Shown: positions 17,044-25,300, numbered from the stretch's first letter. The stretch is 64,000 nt of DNA from Bacteroidales bacterium KA00344 (GCA_001552765.1 KQ959474.1:15707-79706), one strand, 5' to 3'. Numbers and translations are program-made. The notes: generated by a model not told the origin, from the sequence alone.

Positions 17044-17078
17044 GTTTCCATAAAAAATATAGTTTTATACTATTCTTT

Positions 17079-17110
17079 CTTGCAGGTATATGGAAATTTA
17101 ACTACTTTTG
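17079..17110 (+). promoter_or_regulatory. Promoter for the nusB-yajC-ybbR-coaE operon
   Basis: CTTG at 17079-17082, 20-bp spacer, TACTTTTG at 17103-17110. The -7 box is exact; the -33 box differs by one base. The nusB ATG is 41 bp downstream of the -7 box. Confidence 0.7.
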
Positions 17111-17150
17111 CATAGTAATTAAACAATACACACATCGAAACGTAAGGGTA

Positions 17151-18260
17151 ATGATTAATCGGGATTTAATACGTGTTAAGATAGTTCAGCTAACCTATGC
17201 CTATTATCAAAACGGGAACAGGAATATGGATAACGCTGAAAAAGAACTGCTTTTCAGTCTATCTAAAGCATACGATCTTTATAATTTTCTCTTAGCGCTT
17301 ATCGTTGCAGTCACCAAGGAAGAACGCTATCGTGTAGATATGCTGAGCCAACGTGCCGAACGAGAAGGCGCGGAAAAGCCCTCACAGCGGTTTGCTTTCA
17401 ATCAGTTTGCCGTGCAGTTGGAGGAAAACAAAATGTTGAATGTTTTTCTTGAAGATAAGAAACTGACATGGGATGACGACATAGAGTTTGTGCGAAAGCT
17501 CTGCAACCAGATAGAGCAGAGCCAGATGTACAAAGACTATATGGCCAATCCGGAAACGGATTACGAAACCGACCGTGAACTGTGGCGCAGGCTATATAAA
17601 ACCCTCATACAGGATAATACCGATTTGGATGCGCTTCTTGAAGAGAAGAGCCTGTATTGGAATGATGACAAAGAGGTTGTCGACACATTCGTTCTTAAGA
17701 CAATCAAGCGGTTCGAACTTAAGAACAGAAGCAAACAGGAACTTTTGCCGGAATATAAAGACGAGGAAGATAAGGATTTTGCTCTTAAGCTTTTCCGTTC
17801 CACCATTCTCAATGCCGATGATTATCACCGCTACATGAGTGAAACATCTCGCAATTGGGATTTCTCCCGTTTAGCTTATATGGATGTGGTGATTATGCAA
17901 ATCGCCATTGCAGAGTTGCTCACTTTCCCCAATATTCCTGCCACCGTAACCATCAATGAGTATGTGGAGTTGGCCAAGTTGTATTCAACTTCTCGCAGCG
18001 GGGCATACATCAATGGCATGCTTGATTCCATAGCCCGCTACCTCATAGATACGGGCAAGATGTTCAAACAAATGCCAGAGCCACGCCAGCACTATCAAGA
18101 GCGAGGCGACGGACAACCCGGCAATGATGGTAAAGCGCCTACGCGTTTTGTCCATCGTCCCAGAATCCAAGCGCAAACGAATCCCGATACTCCTGATGCT
18201 GCCGATAACTCGGAGACTTCAGAAAGCATGGAGACGGGGAACGAAGAAGAGAATATTTAA
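17151..18260 (+). CDS. nusB: Transcription antitermination factor NusB
   Basis: NusB binds boxA RNA with S10 in rRNA antitermination. Bacteroidetes have a long form; this one is 369 residues from ATG 17151 (MINRDLIRVKIVQLTYAYYQ). The upstream extension of the frame to 17037 crosses the promoter. The classical NusB fold is in the C-terminal half (DWDFSRLAYMDVVIMQIAIAEL, then ITINEYVELAKLYSTSRSGAYINGMLD), and the N-terminal half is the lineage-specific helical duplication. The last 60 residues are proline-, charge- and Ser/Glu-rich and look disordered. Leads the conserved nusB-yajC-ybbR-coaE string. Confidence 0.93.
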   Translation: MINRDLIRVKIVQLTYAYYQNGNRNMDNAEKELLFSLSKAYDLYNFLLALIVAVTKEERYRVDMLSQRAEREGAEKPSQRFAFNQFAVQLEENKMLNVFLEDKKLTWDDDIEFVRKLCNQIEQSQMYKDYMANPETDYETDRELWRRLYKTLIQDNTDLDALLEEKSLYWNDDKEVVDTFVLKTIKRFELKNRSKQELLPEYKDEEDKDFALKLFRSTILNADDYHRYMSETSRNWDFSRLAYMDVVIMQIAIAELLTFPNIPATVTINEYVELAKLYSTSRSGAYINGMLDSIARYLIDTGKMFKQMPEPRQHYQERGDGQPGNDGKAPTRFVHRPRIQAQTNPDTPDAADNSETSESMETGNEEENI

Positions 18261-18285
18261 TAGAAAACAAAATAATCAATAAACA

Positions 18286-18606
18286 ATGACTACATTAGTT
18301 TTAGCTGCTCAGTCAGCTCAGGGAGGAGGCATGGGAGGCATGCTCATCATGATGATTGCAATTTTTGCCATCATGTGGTTTTTCATGGTCCGTCCGCAGC
18401 AGAAGAAACAGAAGAAGATCCGTGAGTTTCAGAATTCTCTGCAGGAAGGAACCAAGGTCGTTACCGGCGGTGGCCTCTATGGCACAGTGAAGCGCATAGA
18501 CCAAGCCAGTAGCATTATTGAAGTTGAAATTGCCCGTGGTGTTGTTGTCTCTGTAGACAAGAGCTATGTCTTTGCCGACGTAACTCAACAGCAGCCCAAT
18601 GCCTAA
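18286..18606 (+). CDS. yajC: Preprotein translocase subunit YajC
   Basis: Small inner-membrane partner of SecDF. The 106 residues hold one membrane helix (about 18-36, GMLIMMIAIFAIMWFFMVRP) followed by the diagnostic RPQQKKQKKIREFQNSLQEG and the TGGGLYGTV beta domain. The N-terminus is glycine-rich (AQSAQGGGMGG). It starts 25 bp after nusB and overlaps the ybbR gene by 8 bp. Confidence 0.95.
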   Translation: MTTLVLAAQSAQGGGMGGMLIMMIAIFAIMWFFMVRPQQKKQKKIREFQNSLQEGTKVVTGGGLYGTVKRIDQASSIIEVEIARGVVVSVDKSYVFADVTQQQPNA

Positions 18607-19576
18607 TTTCAAGAAAACATATAACGGCGTCAGAAACTTTTTGTTCAGATTGTTGAACAAAGAGTTTCTGATTTTTCTGTTCTTTCTGTTTCTGAGCGGT
18701 ATCTTCTGGTTGATGATGACGCTCAATGAAACCTATGAGAGAGAACTCCCGGTAGCGGTACACCTTACCGGAGTGCCCAAAAACGTGGTGATTACGACAG
18801 AAATGTCGGACACGGTATATGTTACCGTGCGCGACAAGGGTTTTGTGCTTTTGTCTTATTCTCAAAGCAGCAGACTGCAACCGCTGTCTTTTAATTTCTC
18901 GACCTATGCCAATCGGCAGACGGGTAAGGGTCAGTTGAGAATAGCCGATATACAGAAGTCCATTCGTCAGCAGCTTTATGCCTCTACGACCATCATTGGC
19001 GTCAAGGCCGAAAACCTGGATTTCTATTACAATTACGGACTCAACAAGGAAGTGAAGATAGAACTTGCGGGGCATATCGTTCCGAGCACCAATTACTATC
19101 TTTCCCACACGCAGTTCTCGCCGGAGAAGGTTGTGGTCTATGCGAGCGAGGACAAACTGGACAGTATTCGGTCGGTGACTACCGAATATTTAAACATTGT
19201 AAATTTCAACGATACGGTTGTTCGCACGGTCAGGCTCAAGTCCATCACGGGTGTTAAAATTGTTCCTCATACCGTCAAACTTACGTTGTTCCCTGATATT
19301 CTTACAGAGAAGAGTGTGGAGGTTCCTATTACGGTCATCAACAAGCCCGACAATTTGATCATCCGTACATTCCCACAGCGAGTGAATGTGCGATTTACGG
19401 TTGGAGCCAGTATGTTCCGTATGATCAAGGCTGACGACTTTCATGTTGTGGCAGACTATCGCGAAATTGCTGCCCGCCCGTCTGATAAGTGCAACCTGTA
19501 CCTGCAAAGTAGGCCGCGTGGAGTCAGCAATGCCCATTTGGAAGTAAATCAGGTCGATTATCTCATTGAGCAATAA
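18599..19576 (+). CDS. YbbR-like domain protein (CdaR-like)
   Basis: A 325-residue protein with one N-terminal membrane helix (about 23-42, FLIFLFFLFLSGIFWLMMTL) and extracytoplasmic YbbR-type beta repeats (ELPVAVHLTGVPKNVVITTEM; then further repeats to about 300). In Firmicutes YbbR/CdaR regulates the diadenylate cyclase CdaA; in Bacteroidetes the gene sits between yajC and coaE, and its role is not established. It overlaps yajC by 8 bp and is followed after 3 bp by coaE, so it is certainly within the operon. Confidence 0.88.
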   Translation: MPNFKKTYNGVRNFLFRLLNKEFLIFLFFLFLSGIFWLMMTLNETYERELPVAVHLTGVPKNVVITTEMSDTVYVTVRDKGFVLLSYSQSSRLQPLSFNFSTYANRQTGKGQLRIADIQKSIRQQLYASTTIIGVKAENLDFYYNYGLNKEVKIELAGHIVPSTNYYLSHTQFSPEKVVVYASEDKLDSIRSVTTEYLNIVNFNDTVVRTVRLKSITGVKIVPHTVKLTLFPDILTEKSVEVPITVINKPDNLIIRTFPQRVNVRFTVGASMFRMIKADDFHVVADYREIAARPSDKCNLYLQSRPRGVSNAHLEVNQVDYLIEQ

Positions 19577-19579
19577 TCC

Positions 19580-20176
19580 ATGAAAGTTGCCATCACCGGA
19601 GGAATTGGCAGTGGCAAAAGCTATGTTTGCCGGCTACTTGCTAAACGAGGCATCTGTGTTTACGATTGTGACGTGGCTGCCAAACGGTTGATGCGTGAAG
19701 ACGTGCAGTTGCAACAAGCTTTGAGCGAACTCGTGGGCAGTGCTGTCTATTCGGACGGCATTTTGCAGAAGGCGGTATTGGCAAAATTTCTTTTAGCGTC
19801 GGAACGCAACAAACAGGCCGTTAATAATATTGTTCATCCGGCTGTGGCCCAAGATTTTATGACAAGCGGCTATGCGTGGTTAGAGAGCGCCATACTCTTT
19901 GAGAGCAAATTCAACGAGCGTGTTCCTTTCGACTATATCGTGTGTGTGTCGGCACCTCTCGAAGTCCGCATCCGGCGGATCATGAGCCGTGACGGCATAT
20001 CCCGAGAAGAGGCACTGGATTGGATAAACCGCCAAATGGCTCAGGAAGCCGTTATCGAAAGAAGTGACTACGTTATAGAAAATGACGGGAGGAAATACCT
20101 TGAACAGCAAATAGAAGCATTATTAAAACAAATAAATAACAAGAAAAATGGAAACAATACTATCAATTGCCGGTAA
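19580..20176 (+). CDS. coaE: Dephospho-CoA kinase CoaE
   Basis: Last step of coenzyme A synthesis: phosphorylates the 3'-OH of dephospho-CoA. The P-loop is ITGGIGSGKSYV (5-16), followed by the CoaE-specific VYDCDVAAKRLM and the lid segment RRIMSRDGISREEALDWI. 198 residues, normal length. The gene overlaps the following DUF5606 gene by 29 bp, a tight coupling also seen in relatives. Confidence 0.95.
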   Translation: MKVAITGGIGSGKSYVCRLLAKRGICVYDCDVAAKRLMREDVQLQQALSELVGSAVYSDGILQKAVLAKFLLASERNKQAVNNIVHPAVAQDFMTSGYAWLESAILFESKFNERVPFDYIVCVSAPLEVRIRRIMSRDGISREEALDWINRQMAQEAVIERSDYVIENDGRKYLEQQIEALLKQINNKKNGNNTINCR

Positions 20177-20594
20177 GCCCGGACTTTATAAACTCGTGTC
20201 TCGCGGTAAGCAGAATCTCATCGTAGAAGCCATCGACGAAAGCCATCGCCGTACCCCGGCATTTCCCTCCGACCGCATTACGAGTCTTGGCGACATTGCT
20301 ATGTACACTGATGCAGACGACGTGGCACTATGGGAGGTGCTGTCCAATGTAAGTAAAAAAGAAGACGGCAAGGAGGCTTCCATCAACTACAGGAAGTGTT
20401 CGAGCAAGGAACTTCGTGCCTATTTTGCCGAGGTGCTCCCCAATTACGACCAAGATCGTGTGTACGACAGCGACATCAAGAAACTGTTGCAATGGTACAA
20501 CATCCTTGTGAAGAACGGGTACACGGACTTCAAAACCCTTTTGGCTCCTGCTGAGGGCGACAATGCCGACGACCGCAAGGACGCTGCGGAATAA
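20148..20594 (+). CDS. DUF5606 domain-containing protein
   Basis: A 148-residue cytoplasmic protein typical of Bacteroidetes and found after coaE. The N-terminal beta domain reads METILSIAGKPGLYKLVSRG, then NLIVEAIDESHRRTPAFPSDRITSLGDIAMYTD; a helical part includes ELRAYFAEVLPNYDQDRVYDSDIKKLLQWYNIL. It ends with an acidic tail. The function is unknown; the constant position suggests a link to CoA or protein export genes, but the sequence offers no active-site motif. It is the last gene before a strong terminator. Confidence 0.9.
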   Translation: METILSIAGKPGLYKLVSRGKQNLIVEAIDESHRRTPAFPSDRITSLGDIAMYTDADDVALWEVLSNVSKKEDGKEASINYRKCSSKELRAYFAEVLPNYDQDRVYDSDIKKLLQWYNILVKNGYTDFKTLLAPAEGDNADDRKDAAE

Positions 20595-20603
20595 CACCTA
20601 TAT

Positions 20604-20638
20604 ATCCCGCTATCTATCAAGAATGGCGGGATTTTTTT
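20604..20638 (+). terminator. Rho-independent terminator after DUF5606 gene
   Basis: Stem ATCCCGC (20604-20610) with GCGGGAT (20626-20632), 15-nt loop, followed by seven T. It ends the nusB operon. Confidence 0.8.
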
Positions 20639-20792
20639 CGTCTGTTGTTTGCCGGCGTGATTATTTATCCCGGCAAGCGTTTTTTTGGTTGATGTTATTT
20701 CTCCTATACTGTTTTTTTGAGACGGGGTGATGACGGGCAAACCCTCTCGTCATTATTTCTTGAAGTGTAAAAATAAGATGCTCATTTTTCGG

Positions 20793-21132
20793 TGATTATT
20801 GCTGAGGCTTCCAGCGCAAAAAAAGCTATGTTTTTTGCTCCCAAAAACTGTTCGCACACTGTAAAAATTGTAGGGCTACTGCGTATAGTACCTTATCATG
20901 CTACGGTTAAGGCTTATTGGGCGTACGGTTAAGGCGTTTCCGCATGGTGGTTAAAGCTTAGTCGCTTTACCGTTCGATACTTAATCGCGGATGACAAAAT
21001 AGGGTGTATTATGAGGTTTTTGTGAAATCCTCTGATTATCAGCACGCTACAATTTTCTCAAATTTCGCGAATTTCTGGCGTGAAGGCGTGACGTTTGCAA
21101 ATACGCGAAATATACGCGAGTGTTTGTAAAGA
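20793..21132 (+). repeat. Interspersed 340-bp element, copy B (22-bp palindromic array)
   Basis: Starts TGATTATTGCTGAGGC, then a CCAGCGCAAAAAAAGCTATG box, an array of five 22-bp units at about 20878-20990 (for example GCTACGGTTAAGGCTTATTGGG and ATGGTGGTTAAAGCTTAGTCGC), then a TGATTATCAGCACGC box, and it ends GTTTGTAAAGA. Same block order as the other four copies. The gap 20639-21346 contains this element and the hsp20 promoter and no gene. Confidence 0.75.
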
Positions 21133-21280
21133 TAAATCGCATCCGGCGCCCCCTGCCTTTGTTCCAATCCTTGATCAATCAACAATGATTGAAGACAATG
21201 TTGCGGGTACACCATTGAATTTATATTGTGTTTTTGCCAAATAGTCGTTTTGTTGTGTCAATTTGGCGCAGTTTTGCTGC

Positions 21281-21296
21281 TGGTATAACTCTTGCA
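21281..21296 (+). promoter_or_regulatory. Possible sigma-54-type -24/-12 promoter before hsp20
   Basis: TGGTATAACTCTTGCA has GG and GC exactly 10 bp apart and ends TTGCA, as in TGGCAC-N5-TTGCA, but the -24 box differs at two or three positions. Transcription would start near 21307, 46 nt before the start codon. No TAnnTTTG box was found nearer the gene. The assignment is tentative. Confidence 0.35.
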
Positions 21297-21352
21297 CATT
21301 AGGGGGTGAATAAGATAAACAAAATAACAAATTAAATAAAGGAGAAATGATT

Positions 21353-21763
21353 ATGTATACACGTAATGGATGGCTTCCAGAAGTCTTTAACAGTTTTTTT
21401 GATACAAACAGTATGAACCGCTCAAGCTCAACCTCACCGGCTATCAATGTACGGGAGAGTGACGACAAATACATTGTCGAACTTGCTGCACCGGGTCTGA
21501 AGAAAGAGGATTTTGACGTAAACGTAGATGCTGAGGGTGACCTCACTATCAAGATGGAAAAGCAACATAGCGACAAAGAGGAAAACGGCCGCTATCTGCG
21601 GCGTGAGTTCTCATATGCCAAGTTTGAACAGACACTCATTCTGCCGGATGATGTAGACTGCGAGAAGATAGCTGCGTGCATGGCCGATGGGGTGCTTACC
21701 ATTGACCTTCCGAAGCTTAGCAAGGAAGAGAAGAAGGTGACGAGAGCTATTGAGGTATTGTAA
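21353..21763 (+). CDS. Small heat-shock protein, Hsp20/alpha-crystallin family
   Basis: ATP-independent holdase chaperone. The alpha-crystallin domain spans about 25-125 (SPAINVRESDDKYIVELAAPG through ADGVLTIDLPKLSKEE), with a short N-terminal arm (WLPEVFNSFF) and a basic C-terminal extension lacking a clear I-x-I motif. Two ATG codons are possible, 21347 and 21353; AGGAG at 21340-21344 is 8 nt from the second and only 2 nt from the first, so 21353 (MYTRNGWLPE, 136 residues) is preferred. The gene is monocistronic and closed by a strong terminator. Confidence 0.94.
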   Translation: MYTRNGWLPEVFNSFFDTNSMNRSSSTSPAINVRESDDKYIVELAAPGLKKEDFDVNVDAEGDLTIKMEKQHSDKEENGRYLRREFSYAKFEQTLILPDDVDCEKIAACMADGVLTIDLPKLSKEEKKVTRAIEVL

Positions 21764-21807
21764 TTCTACATAAAATAGACAGGCAAACAGCACTTATATC
21801 ATAAGTT

Positions 21808-21842
21808 AAAGCCCCAAATGCATCAGCATTTGGGGCTTTTTT
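21808..21842 (+). terminator. Rho-independent terminator after hsp20
   Basis: Perfect 14-bp stem (AAAGCCCCAAATGC at 21808-21821 with 21826-21839), 4-nt loop, T-run to 21842. Confidence 0.88.
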
Positions 21843-21843
21843 G

Positions 21844-21851
21844 TAAATTTG
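21844..21851 (+). promoter_or_regulatory. -7 box TAAATTTG for the antiporter gene
   Basis: TAAATTTG matches TAnnTTTG and starts 2 bp after the hsp20 terminator. The -33 position falls inside the terminator stem and does not show TTTG. ATG follows 27 bp later. Confidence 0.5.
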
Positions 21852-21878
21852 CACTTGTTATAAGCTTACATATATAAT

Positions 21879-22862
21879 ATGAGTACATTACTTTTGTTTA
21901 CGTTTGCGGCTCCACAGATGTGGCTTCAAATCGTACTTTTTGTCGTAGGAATTATCGTGGTTACATGGGGTGCTGATCGTCTTACCGATGGTGCTGTGGG
22001 TCTTGCCGAACGCATGGGAATACCACAAATTGTCATTGGCCTCACCATCGTAGCGGTAGGTACATCGATGCCGGAGTTTTTCGTGAGCCTCATGTCGGCC
22101 GTCAATGCCACGCCCGATCTGGCTGTTGGAAACATTGTGGGCAGCAATATCTTCAATGCGCTGTTGATTGTGGGCGTTGCCGCTGCGCTATCTCCGATAA
22201 CTATTCTCCACAGTACGGTGAAGAAAGACATCCCTTTTGCACTCGTTTCTTCTGTGGTGTTGCTTATTATATGTCTTGATGGCGGCATCTCCCGGCTCGA
22301 CGCCGGCATCCTGACGGCCATGTTTGTCCTTTTCATGTATATTGTCTTGAAGGGAGCAAAGGGCGATCCAGAAGTTGCTGCGGAGCCGGAAGAGAGCGAC
22401 AGGGAGCCTATGCCCGTTGTTAAGGCGGTGTTGTTGTTGATAATCGGTTTAGGCTGTCTGATACTCGGCTCCAATGTGTTTGTAGACAACGCTTCGGCCG
22501 TAGCCAAGAGTTTGGGCATGAGTGAGGCGCTGATCGGACTCACCATTGTGTCGTGCGGAACGTCATTGCCCGAATTGGCTACCAGTGTGGTAGCTGCCCG
22601 TCGTGGCAACAGTGGCATTGCCATTGGTAATGTGTTGGGTTCCAACGCATTCAACATCCTCATGACGCTGGGTGTTACAGGACTGATCGCCCCGATGCAT
22701 CTCAATGGCATCACCAGTGTGGATCTCTCCGTCATGGTCATCTCTATGGTGCTACTCTGGCTTTTCTCTTTTACCAAGCACCGCATAGAACGATGGGAGG
22801 GAGGTTTGCTGGTGGCTGTGTTCATAGGTTATATGGCTTATCTTATCATGCAGGCCATATAA
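21879..22862 (+). CDS. Calcium/sodium antiporter, YrbG type (CaCA family)
   Basis: Inner-membrane cation exchanger of 327 residues with the internal duplication of the CaCA family. Alpha-repeat 1 reads VAVGTSMPEFFVSLMSA and GNIVGSNIFNALLIVG; alpha-repeat 2 reads VSCGTSLPELATSVVAA and GNVLGSNAFNILMTLG, giving the acidic Glu of each ion-binding site. About ten membrane helices are visible, with an acidic cytoplasmic loop (PEVAAEPEESDREP) between the halves. Gene is single, between the hsp20 terminator and its own hairpin. Ion specificity is by family. Confidence 0.92.
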   Translation: MSTLLLFTFAAPQMWLQIVLFVVGIIVVTWGADRLTDGAVGLAERMGIPQIVIGLTIVAVGTSMPEFFVSLMSAVNATPDLAVGNIVGSNIFNALLIVGVAAALSPITILHSTVKKDIPFALVSSVVLLIICLDGGISRLDAGILTAMFVLFMYIVLKGAKGDPEVAAEPEESDREPMPVVKAVLLLIIGLGCLILGSNVFVDNASAVAKSLGMSEALIGLTIVSCGTSLPELATSVVAARRGNSGIAIGNVLGSNAFNILMTLGVTGLIAPMHLNGITSVDLSVMVISMVLLWLFSFTKHRIERWEGGLLVAVFIGYMAYLIMQAI

Positions 22863-22885
22863 TGGCGAAGGCAAAATATAATGAG

Positions 22886-22919
22886 CACGCGACTTTCCGT
22901 TCAGGGTTGTCGCGTGTTT
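22886..22919 (+). terminator. Probable terminator after the antiporter gene
   Basis: CACGCGAC (22886-22893) pairs with GTCGCGTG (22909-22916), loop 15 nt, followed by TTT only. The short U-run makes it weak. Confidence 0.55.
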
Positions 22920-23044
22920 GCGTATGGGGCAGATATCTTGGTGTTTTCGATTTTATGGCTCATACAGTTGGCATTGCGTGAAGTTTTGTTTGGGCTGTAG
23001 AACATTTTTCAGCCTTTTTTTATCCATAAGCCAAAATAACTTTG

Positions 23045-23052
23045 TACCTTTG
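23045..23052 (+). promoter_or_regulatory. -7 box TACCTTTG for the queuosine transporter operon
   Basis: TACCTTTG matches TAnnTTTG; a second box, TAACTTTG, overlaps just upstream. The -33 area is T-rich without an exact TTTG. ATG is 43 bp downstream. I saw no preQ1 riboswitch in the leader. Confidence 0.55.
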
Positions 23053-23094
23053 CAGCCGAATAGAGTGCTTGGTAAACCTCTTTAAAAACAAGAA

Positions 23095-23787
23095 ATGGAT
23101 AATAAAAAACAAACAGTGAGTGTGCTGTTTATGCTTGTCAGCATACTCTTTTGCGTTTGCCTCATTGCAGCAAACGTTCTCGAAACAAAGCAGATAGCAG
23201 TAGGTCCTATTAGTCTTACAGGTGGTCTCATCGTGTTCCCCGTGTCTTACATCATCAACGATTGTGTGTGCGAGGTGTGGGGGTATCGCAAGGCGCGTCT
23301 GCTCATTTGGGTGGGTTTTGCCATGAATTTCTTCTTCGTGGCCATGGGAGCCATCTGTGACCTTATTCCTGGAGCTGACTATTGGAACAACGATGAGGGC
23401 TTTCATGCCATCTTTGGGTTGGCTCCACGCATCGCGTTGGCATCGTTTGCGGCATTCGTTGTCGGCAGTTTTGTTAATGCCTATGTGATGAGTCGTATGA
23501 AGATACGAGACGGTGGCAAGCGCTTTTCCGCCCGTGCCATATTGAGTACGATAGCCGGCGAGACGTGCGACTCGGTCATTTTCTTCCCCCTGGCTTTAGC
23601 CGGGGTTGTGCCTACAGAAGAGCTTCCCTGGCTCATGTTATGGCAGGTGGTGCTCAAGACCGTTTACGAGATTATCGCACTGCCGCTCACCATACGGCTG
23701 GTCAGGGCCTTGAAGCGCCATGAAGGAGAGGATGTCTACGATAATGATGTGGACTATAGTGTATGGAAAATATTTAGCATTGGATAG
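23095..23787 (+). CDS. Queuosine precursor transporter (QPTR, YhhQ family)
   Basis: Inner-membrane importer for preQ0/preQ1, 230 residues with about six helices. Family landmarks are ANVLETKQIAVGPISLTGG, PVSYIINDCVCEVWGYRKAR and STIAGETCDSVIFFP. The adjacent queF gene (3 bp away), which reduces preQ0 to preQ1, supports the specificity. Together they would let the cell use imported preQ0; queC, queD and queE are not in the window, so whether de novo synthesis exists cannot be told. Confidence 0.92.
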   Translation: MDNKKQTVSVLFMLVSILFCVCLIAANVLETKQIAVGPISLTGGLIVFPVSYIINDCVCEVWGYRKARLLIWVGFAMNFFFVAMGAICDLIPGADYWNNDEGFHAIFGLAPRIALASFAAFVVGSFVNAYVMSRMKIRDGGKRFSARAILSTIAGETCDSVIFFPLALAGVVPTEELPWLMLWQVVLKTVYEIIALPLTIRLVRALKRHEGEDVYDNDVDYSVWKIFSIG

Positions 23788-23790
23788 AAT

Positions 23791-24261
23791 ATGACGGCAA
23801 ACAGAGAAAAAGAGGGTTTGAAATCGCTTGGTGCGAAGACCTGCTACAGCATGGATTATGCTCCTGAGGTGCTCGAAACATTTGTCAATAAGCATCCCGA
23901 TAACGATTACTGGGTGCAGTTCAACTGTCCTGAGTTCACCTCCCTTTGCCCCATTACGGGGCAGCCAGACTTCGCAGAAATCAAAATCAACTATGTACCG
24001 GCGGAACGTATGGTAGAAAGTAAGAGCTTGAAGCTTTATTTGTTCAGCTTCCGCAATCATGGCGACTTCCACGAAGACTGCGTGAACATCATCATGAAAG
24101 ACCTCATTAAGCTCATGCAGCCCAAATATATTGAGGTGGTGGGACTATTTACTCCGCGTGGCGGCATCAGTATTTATCCCTATGCCAACTATGGAATGCC
24201 GGGTACCAAATACGAGAAGATGGCCGAAACCAGATTTTTCAATCACGAGATACGGGGATAA
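23791..24261 (+). CDS. queF: NADPH-dependent 7-cyano-7-deazaguanine reductase QueF (type I)
   Basis: Reduces the nitrile of preQ0 to the amine of preQ1 for queuosine in tRNA. At 156 residues it is the short unimodular type. The catalytic Cys lies in [17 protein letters not shown], followed by the substrate-binding [21 protein letters not shown] with the catalytic Glu-Ser-Lys-Ser (QueF) motif and FHE. It begins 3 bp after the transporter gene. The next hairpin terminates transcription. Confidence 0.96.
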   Translation: MTANREKEGLKSLGAKTCYSMDYAPEVLETFVNKHPDNDYWVQFNCPEFTSLCPITGQPDFAEIKINYVPAERMVESKSLKLYLFSFRNHGDFHEDCVNIIMKDLIKLMQPKYIEVVGLFTPRGGISIYPYANYGMPGTKYEKMAETRFFNHEIRG

Positions 24262-24344
24262 TGACAAAGTAAAGAAAGAAGTAAAAAGCAGTATATGCGT
24301 TCAATTTTTGAACACTAACTTCATAAAATAAACGTGCAATCGAG

Positions 24345-24387
24345 GCAGAATAGCATCTCTGAAAGGAATGAGCTATTCTGCTTTTTT
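24345..24387 (+). terminator. Terminator between queF and the convergent lipoprotein gene
   Basis: GCAGAATAGC (24345-24354) pairs with GCTATTCTGC (24372-24381), followed by six T. The right arm includes the stop codon of the minus-strand gene. Confidence 0.7.
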
Positions 24388-25215
24388 CTGCGGCGTTTGC
24401 TTCGTTTTCACATTGGTGACAGTCTTTATCTTCTTGTTTACTTCGTTAATGTCACTTTTGCGGTAATAGCTTCGCGAGCCTTTGCGGTTGGTGAGTACCA
24501 GTGAATCTTTTCCGAGGTAATCAATGGAGCAGGTGTCGTAGCGGATATCGGAGTAGCCTTCCACCTTATTATCTTTGCCATATTGGGGGTTTCCGCTCAC
24601 CAGCACGAATTTGCCGTTCCAAATATGCCATTTCACAAAGTATGCGAGGGGCGGATAAACTACAGGGTTTTCGTCGAAGGGTGAGTTCGATTCCTGTACA
24701 TGGCCTACGCTCGACGCTTCCCACTGTCGTTTCAGCCAGAACCCATATTCGCGGGGAACGAATAATTTGCGTTTCAGGGAATCGCTCATTTCTCTCGTCA
24801 TTTGGTTTTGCTGTTCCCTATGTTGTGAGTTGGCATCGCGCCATTTTGGCATCACTGTATAGCACCATATACCCTTCAGTTGGTCGAGATCGATGGCCAT
24901 GTCGGCAACACTCATGTCTTTTTTGTTCAGCACAAGCCCAATCCAGTCGCCCGTATTGATATCGCCGAGCACTTTTTGATTGCGTGTGGCGTCTATAATG
25001 TTATATCTCACGGGGTCGCTGCCGTCGTTGGGGAGCAAGACGATGATGGAGTCTGAACAGCCTTCGCAGGCCAAACCGTAAACGGTGCTGTCTCCACTGA
25101 GTTTCAGTTCGTTATTGGAGGGTCCTTTAGCTCCATTATTGTGGAGTGTGCTCTCTTGGCATCCCGTTATTGCAGAAACAAGGAGGGACAAGCCGATTAT
25201 GCATTTGGTTTTCAT
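24373..25215 (-). CDS. Putative lipoprotein, unknown function (280 aa)
   Basis: An SPII signal peptide ends AITGC with the lipid cysteine at residue 19. The mature part opens with an Asn/Gly-rich linker, then a beta domain (STVYGLACEGCSDSIIVLLPNDG, a CxxC pair at about 50-53) and a longer beta-rich C-terminal region with YPPLAYFVKWHIWNGKFVLVSG and DTCSIDYLGKDSLVLTNRKGSRSYY, resembling a lipocalin-like strand pattern. The end is Lys/Thr-rich. The protein is probably periplasmic, as no acidic export signal follows the cysteine. I do not recognise a named family. It stands alone behind a TATCTTTG box. Confidence 0.75.
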   Translation of the reverse strand: MKTKCIIGLSLLVSAITGCQESTLHNNGAKGPSNNELKLSGDSTVYGLACEGCSDSIIVLLPNDGSDPVRYNIIDATRNQKVLGDINTGDWIGLVLNKKDMSVADMAIDLDQLKGIWCYTVMPKWRDANSQHREQQNQMTREMSDSLKRKLFVPREYGFWLKRQWEASSVGHVQESNSPFDENPVVYPPLAYFVKWHIWNGKFVLVSGNPQYGKDNKVEGYSDIRYDTCSIDYLGKDSLVLTNRKGSRSYYRKSDINEVNKKIKTVTNVKTKQTPQKKAE

Positions 25216-25238
25216 TCGATTTGTCTATTTGAACGGTG

Positions 25239-25246
25239 CAAAGATA
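25239..25246 (-). promoter_or_regulatory. -7 box TATCTTTG for the 280-aa lipoprotein
   Basis: Reverse complement of 25239-25246 is TATCTTTG, 24 bp upstream of the start codon; no -33 TTTG seen at 19-21 bp. Confidence 0.5.
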
Positions 25247-25300
25247 GTTATAAATGAATAAAAAAGCAGCGCCTTGCTCGCTAATTTGTTTTTTTTTATC

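Noticed and set aside
21263-21279. TTGGCGCAGTTTTGC as a sigma-54 promoter
   Set aside because: The GG to GC distance is 9 bp rather than 10; the site just downstream at 21281 fits better.
21926-22825. A 299-codon minus-strand frame opposite the antiporter gene
   Set aside because: The plus strand encodes a textbook CaCA antiporter with both alpha repeats; the antisense frame is a by-product of its codon use.
22863-23094. preQ1 riboswitch before the queuosine transporter
   Set aside because: No hairpin followed by an A-rich tail with the conserved preQ1 aptamer pattern could be found; only a terminator stem and promoter boxes are visible.
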